Numbered from the stretch's first letter, positions 1-8,585 are shown. The stretch is 64,000 nucleotides of DNA from Anaerolineales bacterium (GCA_020634885.1 JACKAW010000008.1:115761-179760), one strand, 5' to 3'. The notes: generated by a model not told the origin, from the sequence alone. A program made the numbers and translations.

Positions 1-871
1 TGGGGGCGTTGGCTGCGGCTTCAGTGAGAGAAAGGACTCTGGTGCGATTCAGGTTCGGGTCCCAGTCTGAGCCGAGCAGGGTTTTCATCTCATCCTCGTA
101 TTGGGGAAAATACAGCACGAGGTATACGTTGTTGAAGGGCTTCCATTCTTCTTCAAGTTGGGCGTAGGATAGTTTGAGGTCGGGTCCGTGGTAGGAGTCT
201 TGAACGGTGAATTCCTGCGTTGAGTCATCGTATGCGGTGATAAGAAGGTAATGTGCCGCCCAAAGGTCATCGGTGGGACCCAGCGCATCGGCGGGGTTGA
301 GCGATGTGACCGTTTCAACGATAACGGGGTAATTTGCTGCAAGCAGCCGTTTGATGGTTTCAAGATTTCCGCCCACGCGATATTCGAGGTTGAGCCAGCC
401 TGCCTGTGTGCGGACGTAATAACGTAGTTCTTCGGGGTTCACATTGCGGTCGCCGGTAATGGGTTTGACTACGTCAGAAATGTAGGATTGGTCGCCTTCC
501 CAACCGTAAAGCTGCATTGCCATCGAAAGCGTGGCAGGACCGCAGTTATTGGGCGTTTGTTTTTCGTACTCTGGTGATGTGATGGATGCCTGCGGCGGTA
601 AAGGCGGGAAGGTGGCTGTGGGGGTGATGGTGGGTTCGTTGTTTGCCATCACTGTATTTTTTGGGGTAGGGGTCTGTGTTGCAGCTTGCGGGGTGACTGG
701 CAGCGCGGTGGGTACGGGTCCTACTGGGTTGATGACATTTTTGGCGTAAATTTGGAAGACTTCGATCCGCCAATCGAGGCGTGATTTGATGGCAGGGATT
801 TGATAAACAAGAATTGCCAACAGCAATAAACCAGCCAGCCCGATCAGGATATTTCTAATTTTTGGTGACAT
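1..871 (-). CDS. C39-like papain-fold peptidase, membrane-anchored, 3' end cut by the window edge
   Basis: The reading frame starts at 871 and is still open at base 1, so about 290 N-terminal residues are seen. An N-terminal hydrophobic helix (about residues 5-23) is followed by a Thr/Pro-rich linker (about 45-95). The C39_2-type domain then shows NNCGPATLSM with the likely nucleophile Cys110, AAHYLLITAYDD with His207, and VQDSYHGPD with Asp225, which is the expected Cys-His-Asp order of this papain-like family. The product is probably anchored by its N terminus and acts outside the membrane. Its substrate cannot be told, because C39_2 domains occur widely outside bacteriocin transporters. 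It is divergent from the flavin reductase gene. The start ATG has no clear ribosome binding site. Confidence 0.8.
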   Translation of the reverse strand, partial: MSPKIRNILIGLAGLLLLAILVYQIPAIKSRLDWRIEVFQIYAKNVINPVGPVPTALPVTPQAATQTPTPKNTVMANNEPTITPTATFPPLPPQASITSPEYEKQTPNNCGPATLSMAMQLYGWEGDQSYISDVVKPITGDRNVNPEELRYYVRTQAGWLNLEYRVGGNLETIKRLLAANYPVIVETVTSLNPADALGPTDDLWAAHYLLITAYDDSTQEFTVQDSYHGPDLKLSYAQLEEEWKPFNNVYLVLYFPQYEDEMKTLLGSDWDPNLNRTRVLSLTEAAANAP

Positions 872-926
872 GCGGGTGAGTTTACCATGTCCGCATGAAA
901 GTCCATTAAGGGAAGTTAATTTTGAC

Positions 927-955
927 TTGACGCGCCCTTTGGCGAATATTATGAT
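927..955 (+). promoter_or_regulatory. Sigma-A type promoter of the flavin reductase gene
   Basis: TTGACG (927-932) and TATGAT (950-955) are separated by exactly 17 bases. The start codon of the next gene is at 965, only 9 bases after the -10 box, so the transcript would have almost no 5' leader. Confidence 0.55.
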
Positions 956-964
956 GAAACCCTA

Positions 965-1465
965 ATGGATACTAAACCTGTACAAACTCTCAATTCTGAA
1001 ACCCTGCGGTCTGCCATGCGCGCATGGTCAGCCGGTATTACCGTGGTCACCGCCGTACACGGAGAAGACCACCACGGCATGACGGTTAATTCCTTCGCCT
1101 CCATTTCGTTGAATCCGGCAATGGTCAGCGTATCACTGCAAAAGCATACCCGCACCCACGAGCTTGTCATGCGTTCCCGTGCTTTTGGCGTAACCATCCT
1201 TGCTGCAAATCAGCAGGATGTTTCTGATCTATTTGCTGGTCGCCATCCCGAAATAACAGACCGCCTTGCCGCCGTGAAAACCGAAACCCTCATCACTGGA
1301 GCGCCTTTTATCATCGGCGGGCTGGCATGGTTCGATTGCCGCATTACCCAAACTTATGATGTAGGCGGAAGCACCCATGTACTTGCAGAAGTGCTTGCTG
1401 CACGCGAATTCGACGGCGAACCATTGATCTATCACAACCGTGATTATTGGAAACTGACTCGCTAA
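965..1465 (+). CDS. Flavin reductase-like domain protein (FMN-binding split barrel)
   Basis: The 166-residue protein covers a complete flavin reductase-like domain (HpaC/RutF type). The family's GMTVNSFASISLNP segment and the following VSVSLQK strand lie at about residues 39-60, and HVLAEVL plus the PLIYHNRDYW ending complete the fold. Family members bind FMN or FAD and reduce it with NAD(P)H for a partner monooxygenase, but no monooxygenase gene is nearby, so the partner is unknown. There is no Shine-Dalgarno sequence. The -10 box ends 9 bases before the ATG, so translation of a leaderless message is likely. The next gene follows after 59 bases on the same strand. Confidence 0.8.
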   Translation: MDTKPVQTLNSETLRSAMRAWSAGITVVTAVHGEDHHGMTVNSFASISLNPAMVSVSLQKHTRTHELVMRSRAFGVTILAANQQDVSDLFAGRHPEITDRLAAVKTETLITGAPFIIGGLAWFDCRITQTYDVGGSTHVLAEVLAAREFDGEPLIYHNRDYWKLTR

Positions 1466-1524
1466 ATGGTTTGTGTACGGCACAGAGAAAATTAAATCTG
1501 CCAAACCCGCAACTGGGAGGTTAA

Positions 1525-2094
1525 ATGTCACTAACGGATGAGGAGAAGCAAACCCTGTTACGCATTGCGCGAGAATCCATGGAATATGCAGTTCGTGGAA
1601 ATTCTCTGCTGCCACTCGATTCTTCAACTTTCACGCCAGCTTTGCAGAAGAACGGCGCTTCATTTGTGACACTCACGATTTATGGAGGGCTGCGCGGTTG
1701 TATCGGCGCGCTGGAAGCGTACCAGCCGCTTGCACAGGATGTCCGCGACCATGCTATTGCCGCTGCGCTGGAAGACCCGCGCTTTCCACCCGTTCAGGAA
1801 AAAGAACTTGAGCAGATCCATATCGAGGTTTCCCGCCTGACCGAGCCGCAGGCGCTGACGTATTCAAACAGCAATGAACTGATCGCAAAACTCCGCCCGC
1901 ATGTGGATGGTGTCATCCTCAAACATGGGTTTCGTAAAGCCACCTTCCTGCCGCAAGTGTGGGGGCAAGTTCCTGCGCACGAAGATTTCCTCAGCCAATT
2001 GTGCTCCAAAATGGGGGAGCGCCCAAATCTTTGGCGTGAAGCAAAATTGCAGGTTTATACATATCAGGTCGAAGAATTTCACGAATTGAATTAA
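1525..2094 (+). CDS. amrA: AMMECR1 domain protein (AmmeMemoRadiSam system protein A type)
   Basis: The protein of 189 residues is a single AMMECR1 domain. GGLRGCIGALEAYQPL (about residues 53-68) is the hallmark LRGCIG motif, followed by the DPRFPPV segment and a C-terminal WREAKLQVYTYQVEEF ending. AMMECR1 proteins often occur with a Memo protein and a radical SAM enzyme, but neither partner is in this window, so the gene stands alone here. The molecular function of the family is not settled. A GGGAGG ribosome binding site lies 6 bases before the ATG, unlike the leaderless neighbours on both sides. Confidence 0.85.
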   Translation: MSLTDEEKQTLLRIARESMEYAVRGNSLLPLDSSTFTPALQKNGASFVTLTIYGGLRGCIGALEAYQPLAQDVRDHAIAAALEDPRFPPVQEKELEQIHIEVSRLTEPQALTYSNSNELIAKLRPHVDGVILKHGFRKATFLPQVWGQVPAHEDFLSQLCSKMGERPNLWREAKLQVYTYQVEEFHELN

Positions 2095-2103
2095 AATAAC
2101 CTA

Positions 2104-4011
2104 ATGGCAGAAGAACTCCCTGAACTTCCCCAAGACCCAGAGCAAGAACAGCAACCTGAAAACCCCAACGACTCTGTTTTTCAAGAGGCGGTTAATGCTT
2201 TGCGCCGTGGGGATAAGCCTCGCGCCAAAGAACTGCTGACCAAACTTCTTCAAACGGATCAGAAAAATCCTATCTATTGGATTTGGTTAAGTGCATCGGT
2301 GGATGCGAAAAAAGAACGTATTTACTGCCTGCAAACGGCTCTTAATCTGGACCCGGAGAACGCCACCGCTAAACGTGGCTTGATCTTATTGGGAGCCTTA
2401 TCTCCCAATGAACCTCCTCAACCATTTCCCATGAACCGTCCACGCGCATGGGAAGATAAACTTCTGCTTGCACACGAAAGACCCAAGGAGCGCGGTATTC
2501 GCGCCATTGTCAAAAGTCCGCTCATACGGCTCGGCAGCTTGGCGCTGATCGGCGTTGGTCTTTTCGCGGTGATCTACTTCGGTGTCATTGCTCCGCGCCA
2601 GGGACAGGTTCGCCGCCTGCCCACAAATACCCCCGGACCTTCACCCACATTCACAGCGACGCCTACCTTGTTTGGTGCAACGGCTGTGCCAACCCAGGTA
2701 TTTAGCAGTGGTCCCACACCGCTTTCAGCTTTTCTTGATGCAACCTATACACCCACTGCTTTATATGTAAACACGCCCCGCGCCGCCGCCGCTGTGGACC
2801 AATTCCGTATTGCGAAGACAGCGTATGACAAGGGCGAGTGGGATGTCTTTATTGAAAATATGCTCTTGCTTGAGCCGCTTGAACCAGATTCTGCCGATAT
2901 TCCATACTATATTGGTGAAGCCTATCGTTTTAAAGAAGAGTATGGTCAGGCAGCACGGTATTACAACAAAGCCATTGATATTAACCCGAATTTCGCCCCC
3001 GCCTATTTGGGGCTTGCCCGTGTAAGCCTGCTCTCCAACCCGCGCTTTGAAGCCGATGACCTGTTTGAGAAAGCCATCGCACTTGACCCGAATTTTGGTG
3101 AGACTTATCTTGAGCGCGCTCGTTACCTGATCGCCAAAGGTGATTACGAAGATGTTTTCACCGACCTTGAGGTCGCAGAAAAGATATTGCCCGGATCGCC
3201 AGACGTCTTAATAACCTACGCCCTGGCATATTATGCACAGGAAGATTATGAAAAATCGTTGGACTATGCCCAAAAGGCATACGCAGCCGATATTTTGAAC
3301 CTGCCGACCTACGGATTGCTCGGTGATTTGTATATTGAAGAAGGCAACTACGCCAGCGCGGCAGAAGTATACGAGCTTTATACCTCTTACGAAACACAGG
3401 ATGCAACTGCCTTTGCCAAACTGGGACAGGCTTACTACTTCCTTGGTGACTACCAAAGAGCAGTGGACGCAATTACCCGCGGAACAGACCTTTCGCGTAA
3501 CGGGTTGAAGAAGTATTACGTCTATCGCGGTTACGCCAATTTGGAATTAGGTAACTATGACGATGCCGTGGATGACCTTGCCGAAGCAGTGGATGAAGAT
3601 GACCAATCCTACTTTGCGCGCATCGGCTTTTCCCAAGCCTTTTATGGGCAGGGTAAATTTGGTACAGCCTTTTTGCAGATCGAGGCGGCTCAATCACTGG
3701 CTGAGACGGATGAAGAGAAGGCGCTGGCGTTGTACTGGCGCGCTCGAATTCAGGAAAAGCGTAACGATATTCGAGATGCCATTGCAGTGTGGAATGAACT
3801 GCTCAAAATGGACGAAGAAGCGATGACGCCCGAAATGCGGCAGGAAGCCGAAGAACGTCTGAGCGAGCTTGTTCCGCCCACAATCACACCTACACCCACC
3901 CGTACCCCGAAGGGCGGCGTTGCTACGCCTACACCAACAAAAACTTCTACACCGGCAAAAACTCCGACTAAAACGCCGACCAAAACACCTACAAAAACGC
4001 CGGCGCCATAA
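2104..4011 (+). CDS. Membrane-anchored tetratricopeptide repeat protein with Pro/Thr linkers
   Basis: The 635-residue protein begins with a cytoplasmic segment of about 135 residues that carries one or two TPR-like helices (FQEAVNALRRGDKPRAKELL). One membrane span follows (about 142-162, LGSLALIGVGLFAVIYFGVI), then a Pro/Thr-rich linker (about 170-225). A long array of TPR units follows (about 232-590, for example GEAYRFKEEYGQAARYYNKA). The tail (about 595-635) is a low-complexity run of TPTKTPTKTP repeats, probably a wall-spanning or extended segment. The array should sit outside the membrane and mediate protein contacts, but the partner is unknown. TAAAAT at 2092-2097 ends 6 bases before the ATG and no ribosome binding site is visible, so a leaderless start is likely. 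Confidence 0.8.
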   Translation: MAEELPELPQDPEQEQQPENPNDSVFQEAVNALRRGDKPRAKELLTKLLQTDQKNPIYWIWLSASVDAKKERIYCLQTALNLDPENATAKRGLILLGALSPNEPPQPFPMNRPRAWEDKLLLAHERPKERGIRAIVKSPLIRLGSLALIGVGLFAVIYFGVIAPRQGQVRRLPTNTPGPSPTFTATPTLFGATAVPTQVFSSGPTPLSAFLDATYTPTALYVNTPRAAAAVDQFRIAKTAYDKGEWDVFIENMLLLEPLEPDSADIPYYIGEAYRFKEEYGQAARYYNKAIDINPNFAPAYLGLARVSLLSNPRFEADDLFEKAIALDPNFGETYLERARYLIAKGDYEDVFTDLEVAEKILPGSPDVLITYALAYYAQEDYEKSLDYAQKAYAADILNLPTYGLLGDLYIEEGNYASAAEVYELYTSYETQDATAFAKLGQAYYFLGDYQRAVDAITRGTDLSRNGLKKYYVYRGYANLELGNYDDAVDDLAEAVDEDDQSYFARIGFSQAFYGQGKFGTAFLQIEAAQSLAETDEEKALALYWRARIQEKRNDIRDAIAVWNELLKMDEEAMTPEMRQEAEERLSELVPPTITPTPTRTPKGGVATPTPTKTSTPAKTPTKTPTKTPTKTPAP

Positions 4012-4012
4012 C

Positions 4013-4050
4013 AAAAAAGGACGGGTTCTTGAATGAACCCGTCCTTTTTT
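4013..4050. terminator. Bidirectional intrinsic terminator between convergent genes
   Basis: A 16-bp inverted repeat (4013-4028 and 4035-4050, core GGACGGGTTC/GAACCCGTCC) has an A tract on the left and a T tract on the right, so it works on both strands. It sits directly after the TPR gene stop and overlaps the last base of the DUF971 gene. Confidence 0.9.
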
Positions 4051-4385
4051 TATTTTCTGCACTCTGCACAGGGACATAACTTGCGCAGATAATGCCAGTT
4101 ATAAATGCCATAATCATGCCCGTCTTCCCAGACGATGGTCAGCGCATAGGAGCCGACCGCCACCACATTGGCGATGCGCGTGGTTTCATCGTCGGGCATT
4201 GCTTTGGTAAATACTTCGGCATCTGGCTCCGATTTCATATTCTCATGCCCGCCCCGGCAGGAGGCGCATGGACATGCCGCACGCAACAACCCAAAGGGAT
4301 AAACGCTTGTATGTCCGCTATCCCAGGTGAGGGTAAACTCACGCTTGCTTTTGTTTGCTGTAATTCCAGTTGGTTTTTCGGTCAT
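4050..4385 (-). CDS. DUF971 domain protein (gamma-butyrobetaine hydroxylase-like N-terminal domain)
   Basis: This is a 111-residue stand-alone DUF971 domain, which in eukaryotic carnitine enzymes is the N-terminal zinc-binding domain. Two Cys clusters are seen, CPCASCRGG (about 38-46) and CPCAEC (about 104-109), together with the family motif WEDGHDYGIYNWHYLRKLCPC. The free-standing bacterial form is often found near iron-sulfur or quinone genes, but its role is not known with certainty. It is the third gene of an operon with the lipid kinase and the SH3 protein. AAGGAAAA precedes the ATG as a weak ribosome binding site. A short hairpin (CCCCTC/GAGGGG) lies in the 48-base gap upstream. Confidence 0.85.
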   Translation of the reverse strand: MTEKPTGITANKSKREFTLTWDSGHTSVYPFGLLRAACPCASCRGGHENMKSEPDAEVFTKAMPDDETTRIANVVAVGSYALTIVWEDGHDYGIYNWHYLRKLCPCAECRK

Positions 4386-4433
4386 TTTTCCTTTTTTCTC
4401 CCCTCGCTTTTCGAGAGGGGTGGTGTATGTTTT

Positions 4434-4907
4434 TTACGGTTCAGGCACAAAGGACAGAAAATCTGCCGCTGCCCAGCCAGCACGAAGTTCGTCATACGGA
4501 GCAACGAGATACCACCAGGTGTATCCATCTGCTTCCTGCGGACCATCCTTGACAAGAAATACTTCGGCATCTTCGCCGCGAAAGACGGTTTCTGTATTCA
4601 GCCCTGCCGCCGAGCGGATGCGTAACCCATCGCCATCGGTGCCGGTGATCTGCACATAGCCGCCGGTGTGGATGGTGGTTTGATCCGCTTCAGGCGTGGC
4701 GAGCGGGTCTTGGGTGGGGGTGGCGCTTGCGGCGGGGGTATGGGTTGGGGCGGGGATCATGGTCAGGTCTGCTGGGGCAAACCCAACTTCGGGAGAGATG
4801 CGCGGGCTTGTCCATCCGATCAGGATGAGTGTGACGATCATCAAAACCGAGGCAAAGATCAGCGAGCCGAATATGACAAAGCGATTCAGGTAGGGGCGTA
4901 GGTCCAT
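4434..4907 (-). CDS. Membrane-anchored bacterial SH3 domain protein
   Basis: The protein has 157 residues. One membrane span is at about 10-32 (FVIFGSLIFASVLMIVTLIL), a Pro/Thr linker at about 50-75, and a bacterial SH3 (SH3b) domain at about 82-152. The SH3b signs are GLRIRSAAGLNTE, an acidic loop, and YTWWYLVAPYD followed by GWAAADFL. SH3b domains bind peptidoglycan peptides or other ligands, so this is probably a cell-surface protein. The stop codon of the lipid kinase gene upstream and this ATG are one base apart (TAACATG), which suggests translational coupling. Confidence 0.75.
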   Translation of the reverse strand: MDLRPYLNRFVIFGSLIFASVLMIVTLILIGWTSPRISPEVGFAPADLTMIPAPTHTPAASATPTQDPLATPEADQTTIHTGGYVQITGTDGDGLRIRSAAGLNTETVFRGEDAEVFLVKDGPQEADGYTWWYLVAPYDELRAGWAAADFLSFVPEP

Positions 4908-4908
4908 G

Positions 4909-5853
4909 TTAATTTTGCGGGGTTTTTAATAAGTATAAAGCGTTTTCAGGCATGAGCACTTTAAGGGCGCGGTGCAGGGTTTTGATCTCTGCTTTGTGCC
5001 CGCCGAGCATGGGGTCGCCATCTACTTGAATGGAGAAATTCGCTTCCGATTCGATGACGACGTTTTTGAACGGAATGCAGCGTGCCTGATCCGAAGTGAG
5101 GTGACGCCCAGCCACAAGATCAAAATAATGACGCAGGGCATCGGCAACATTATTACCGCTGAGCAGCCACAGATCCATCTCGCCGTCATCTAACAGGGCA
5201 TTTGGAGAAATGAGCGATTGCCCGCCCGCATAGTGGCGGATGTTCGTGGCTACGGCAACGAGGTAATGCCCTTTTACCAGTTCACCTTCGGCATATATGT
5301 GCAGGTCAAGCCCATGCCAGAAGGTGGCTTCCCAAACGGTTTTGACGAAGTAGTGTGGAAAGGCAAAATGTTTGAAGATACGCGGACGCGGTTCGATCTT
5401 GTTGATGGTGTGAGCATCCAACCCAACGCCAGCCCATAAAAGGAAGGGTTGTCCGTTGCAGTCGCCTACATCCACATATTGCGGCTCGACATTTGCGATC
5501 ATGGTTGCACTTTCACGCAGGTTGCCCGGTTGCAGCCATGTGAACGGTTTTTGCCCCTGTTCAATTGCCCACACGTTCACCGTGCCGGCAGGGATGACGC
5601 CCAGTGCGGTTTCTGTATGAACCAGCCCGCTGGCGACCTGCCCAACCGTGCCGTCGCCGCCAATGGCAAAGACCGCATCGAATTTTTCATGAGCGGCTTG
5701 ATGCGCCGTTTGTACAGCATGGGTTCCGCTGAGGGTTTCAGCGATATCAATGCTCCAGCCCGCATGTTCCAAAGGTTTGATGATATCCCGCACAAATCGG
5801 CGGACGGGGAAGCGCCCCGCGACGGGGTTATAGAGTAGAAGTCCCTTACGCAT
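4909..5853 (-). CDS. Diacylglycerol kinase family lipid kinase (YegS/DgkB type)
   Basis: The 314-residue protein has the ATP-binding GGDGT motif at residues 65-69 within FAIGGDGTVGQVASGL, followed by LGVIPAGTVNVWA, the usual nucleotide-binding signature. The second domain carries GVGLDAHTI and DDGEMDLWLL, typical of the YegS/DgkB beta-sandwich. Family members phosphorylate diacylglycerol, sphingosine or related lipids with ATP at the inner membrane face, and the substrate cannot be read from the sequence. It is the first gene of an operon of three (kinase, SH3 protein, DUF971). The stop codon is one base from the next start. Confidence 0.85.
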   Translation of the reverse strand: MRKGLLLYNPVAGRFPVRRFVRDIIKPLEHAGWSIDIAETLSGTHAVQTAHQAAHEKFDAVFAIGGDGTVGQVASGLVHTETALGVIPAGTVNVWAIEQGQKPFTWLQPGNLRESATMIANVEPQYVDVGDCNGQPFLLWAGVGLDAHTINKIEPRPRIFKHFAFPHYFVKTVWEATFWHGLDLHIYAEGELVKGHYLVAVATNIRHYAGGQSLISPNALLDDGEMDLWLLSGNNVADALRHYFDLVAGRHLTSDQARCIPFKNVVIESEANFSIQVDGDPMLGGHKAEIKTLHRALKVLMPENALYLLKTPQN

Positions 5854-5878
5854 GGGTGGGGATTATAGCAGGTAGTGC

Positions 5879-6110
5879 AAAGCCTTAAATTCTTAACTAA
5901 CCTTACGCGATTTTCCGTAGCGGCAACCCGTCAAGGTCTATCAGGGCTTTTATCCCAAAGAAAGGGTTGTCCGGGCGGCAGGGCGACCCTTTCTGGCGAA
6001 AGAAAGCTCTCATGGATATGGTTGGGTCGCCCCTGCTGCGTAACATCAATTCTTAATGCGAAAAGATCGAAGTAGGCGAATTTCGCCAAAACACTTTTTT
6101 ATTCGCGTTA
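5879..6110. repeat. Dispersed intergenic repeat, copy 1 (interrupted)
   Basis: The gene-free stretch 5854-6215 contains AAAGCCTTAAATTCTTAA (5879-5896) and, 151 bases later, AATTCTTAA followed by about 53 further bases (6048-6110) that match the uninterrupted copy at 9366-9437 with roughly 8-10 differences. The right half holds the near-palindrome GGCGAATTTCGCC (6076-6088) and a T6 run. The rest of the gap (6111-6200) is AT-rich, with several TTCGCGTTA/TTCGCGTTAAG-like words and no ORF. Confidence 0.6.
5897..6047. mobile_element. Possible 151-bp non-coding insertion with 9-bp direct repeats
   Basis: The segment splits repeat copy 1 and is bounded by AATTCTTAA on both sides (5888-5896 and 6048-6056), while the intact copy near 9.4 kb has this 9-mer once. 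That is the picture of a target-site duplication. No transposase is encoded. The ends share a short inverted TTACGC (5903-5908, and GCGTAA near 6038-6043). The inside carries GGGCGACCC (5981-5989) and its reverse complement (6024-6032). It could be a MITE-like element, or an independent structured spacer. Confidence 0.35.
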
Positions 6111-6215
6111 TTCGCCTTATTTGCGTCATTCGCGTTAAGATTTATTATCTTGTTAAACGATTACTCATCCGCCATTCTCATTAAATCTTAAACAATGTAG
6201 AGTAAAATTTCCTGC

Positions 6216-7304
6216 ATGAAGCGAATAACACGCAGAGATTTTCTCAAACTAAGCGGCGCCGCCCTTGGCGGACTAGCCTTCTCGCCCTTCCTCCCCGGGC
6301 TGACCGATTTTGACGACAGCTTTGTCGTGCGTATTGCCACAGCCGAAATGCCCGTCCGCAAAGAACCCACCGACGAAAGCCGCATCGAACTCACCTTCTA
6401 TCGCGACGAACTCGTACACATTTACGACGAAATCACCGCCCAAGAGCCAAAACACAACCCCGTCTGGTACAAAGTCTGGGGCGGCTATGTCCACCGTGGG
6501 CGTTTGCACCGTGTAAAAACCATCTACCAAAAACCGATCGAAAGCATCCCCGAAGGCACACGCCTGCTGGCAGATGTCTCCGTCCCATTCACCACCCCAT
6601 ACCGTTTCTCCAAAACTTACGGCTGGCAGCCCATGTCACCGCCCATGTACTACGGCTCCGTCCACTTTGTAGAAGCAGTCGAACAGGGACCCGAAATGGC
6701 AGAGTACGACGGACCCTGGTACCGCATCTTCGACGAACTCGACTCAAACGTCACCTACTACGTCCCAGCCCTGCACATGCGCATTCTGCCCAACGACATG
6801 CTTTCGCCCATCTCGCCCGATGTGCCCTACGAACAAAAACTGATCGAAATCAACCTCTCCACCCAAATGCTCTACGCCTACGAATACGGCAGCCTCGTCT
6901 TTCAAACCAACATCTCCTCCGGCGTCCCCGGCGACCCCACAGGCGGCACCGGCATACCCACCACCACACCTGCGGGCAAATTCACCGTCATAGACAAAGT
7001 CGCCGCCAAACACATGGGCTACAGCTACTTTGGGCAGCAAACCACTGGCAACCTCCTTGCCGATGCCGATAACTACGTCCTCCCCGGCATCCCCTGGACA
7101 TCCTTCTTCACCCCGCAAGGGCACGCCTTCCACGGCACCTACTGGCACGAAAACTTCGGCTCACCCATGAGCCACGGCTGCATCAACATGCGCAGCAACG
7201 AAGCCAACTGGATCTACCGCTGGACCAGCCCCACACCCCTCGCACCCACCACAGAGCGTGTAGCCACACGCGGTCTCGGAACCACCGTCGAAATTCACTA
7301 CTAA
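6216..7304 (+). CDS. Tat-exported L,D-transpeptidase (YkuD domain)
   Basis: The 362-residue protein starts with a twin-arginine signal (RRDFLKLSGAALGGLAF, about residues 5-21), so it is exported folded. A middle SH3-like region (about 40-200) precedes a YkuD domain (about 208-350). The domain starts with KLIEINLSTQMLYAYE and ends with the catalytic GSPMSHGCINM motif, with the nucleophile Cys at about residue 322 and His two residues before it. Such enzymes make 3-3 or lipoprotein cross-links in peptidoglycan. TAAAAT (6203-6208) lies 7 bases before the ATG and there is no ribosome binding site, so the transcript is probably leaderless. The gene is unusually rich in C at third positions compared with its upstream spacer. 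Confidence 0.85.
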   Translation: MKRITRRDFLKLSGAALGGLAFSPFLPGLTDFDDSFVVRIATAEMPVRKEPTDESRIELTFYRDELVHIYDEITAQEPKHNPVWYKVWGGYVHRGRLHRVKTIYQKPIESIPEGTRLLADVSVPFTTPYRFSKTYGWQPMSPPMYYGSVHFVEAVEQGPEMAEYDGPWYRIFDELDSNVTYYVPALHMRILPNDMLSPISPDVPYEQKLIEINLSTQMLYAYEYGSLVFQTNISSGVPGDPTGGTGIPTTTPAGKFTVIDKVAAKHMGYSYFGQQTTGNLLADADNYVLPGIPWTSFFTPQGHAFHGTYWHENFGSPMSHGCINMRSNEANWIYRWTSPTPLAPTTERVATRGLGTTVEIHY

Positions 7305-7361
7305 TAATTTTGGGATACTTCCTCCCAAACCGAATCCACCCTTCAAGGTTTCCCTGCCCCC

Positions 7362-8585
7362 ATGCCCACACTACACTGGAACGGAAAGCATCTCTCCCCG
7401 CCCAAGCCTGCTTCATTGACCCTCGACTCAACCCTACACCCAAGCGGACGCGGCTATCCCAACGCGCGTCCCAGCGGAAGAGTCATCCTTGGCGACAACC
7501 TCGAAGTAATGTCAGCGCTGCTCCCCGAATACGAAGGGCGCATCAACCTCATCTACGCCGACCCGCCATTCTTCACCAACCGCGAGTTCCACGCCCGCGT
7601 CGGCAGGGGAGAGGATTCACGCAAGCCCGCCAACTGGAAGCTCGCCAAAGGCTACCAGGATTCATGGACAGGCATGGACGCCTACCTGCAATTTCTCTAC
7701 GAACGCCTAAGCCTCATGCACCGCCTGCTTGCCCCCAACGGCACCCTCTACCTACACCTCGACTGGCACGCCGATTCACACGCCCGTCTCATCCTCGATG
7801 AAATCTTCGGCGCCGAGAACTTCATCAACGAAATCATCTGGACCTACCACGGACCTTCCCCGATCCGCACCGCCTTCAACCGCAAACACGATACCATCCT
7901 CATGTACGCCAAAGGCAAAGACTACACCTTTAATGTGGATGACATCCGCGAACCGTACAACCCCAACACCTTGGCAACCTTCAAAGCCTCACCCAAAGCA
8001 GGCTTTGGCAAAGTGCCCGACCTGGAGCGCGGCAAAGTCCCAGAAGACTGGTGGTACTTTCCAGTCGTGGCGAGGTTACACAACGAACGCACCGGCTACC
8101 CCACCCAAAAACCAGAATCCATGCTGGAGCGCATCATCCTCGCCTCATCCAACAAAAACGACCTCGTCGCAGATTTTTTCTGCGGCTCAGGCACAACCGC
8201 CCTGGTCGCCGCCAAAAACGGACGCAAGTTCATCACCTGCGATGAATCTCCACGAGCAGTACAAACCGCACGCGCCCGTTTATCGCGGACAAAATCCATT
8301 TTTACCTTTGAACGAGATACCACGTTTAAGATGGAGTTTGCTACAAAATCCAAAAAGATTGGCGTGAAATTGGTTGATGATGTTATTCAGTTAAAAACAA
8401 CGCTGGATGTGGATTTTTGGGAGGTAGATCCCGCTTGGGATGGAAAAACTTTCCGAAGCGCCGCACAGGCTCAACGTCACGTAAGAAGCGGTGAAATTCC
8501 CATGCAATTAAAAATAAAAATCGGAGGCAAAGTCTGCATCCGATTGATAACGGTCGAGGGGAAGCAATTCCAGCTAAATATCTAG
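7362..8585 (+). CDS. DNA methyltransferase, beta-class N6-adenine/N4-cytosine type (solitary)
   Basis: The 407-residue protein has motif IV YADPPF (about residues 65-70) before motif I FCGSGTTALVAA (about 273), the order of beta-class methyltransferases. An S-adenosylmethionine pocket and an ALLPEYEGRINLI segment precede DPPF. The target recognition region lies between about 130 and 230. A C-terminal extension of about 95 residues (from FERDTTFKMEF) is less C-rich than the rest and may be a separate DNA-binding part. No restriction endonuclease or specificity subunit is adjacent, so it appears to be an orphan enzyme. The 3' end overlaps the convergent regulator gene by 12 bases. The target sequence cannot be predicted. 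Confidence 0.85.
   Translation: MPTLHWNGKHLSPPKPASLTLDSTLHPSGRGYPNARPSGRVILGDNLEVMSALLPEYEGRINLIYADPPFFTNREFHARVGRGEDSRKPANWKLAKGYQDSWTGMDAYLQFLYERLSLMHRLLAPNGTLYLHLDWHADSHARLILDEIFGAENFINEIIWTYHGPSPIRTAFNRKHDTILMYAKGKDYTFNVDDIREPYNPNTLATFKASPKAGFGKVPDLERGKVPEDWWYFPVVARLHNERTGYPTQKPESMLERIILASSNKNDLVADFFCGSGTTALVAAKNGRKFITCDESPRAVQTARARLSRTKSIFTFERDTTFKMEFATKSKKIGVKLVDDVIQLKTTLDVDFWEVDPAWDGKTFRSAAQAQRHVRSGEIPMQLKIKIGGKVCIRLITVEGKQFQLNI

Noticed and set aside
4092..4625. A 177-codon plus-strand ORF opposite the DUF971 and SH3 genes.
   Set aside because: Its protein has no recognisable features and mirrors well-supported minus-strand genes.
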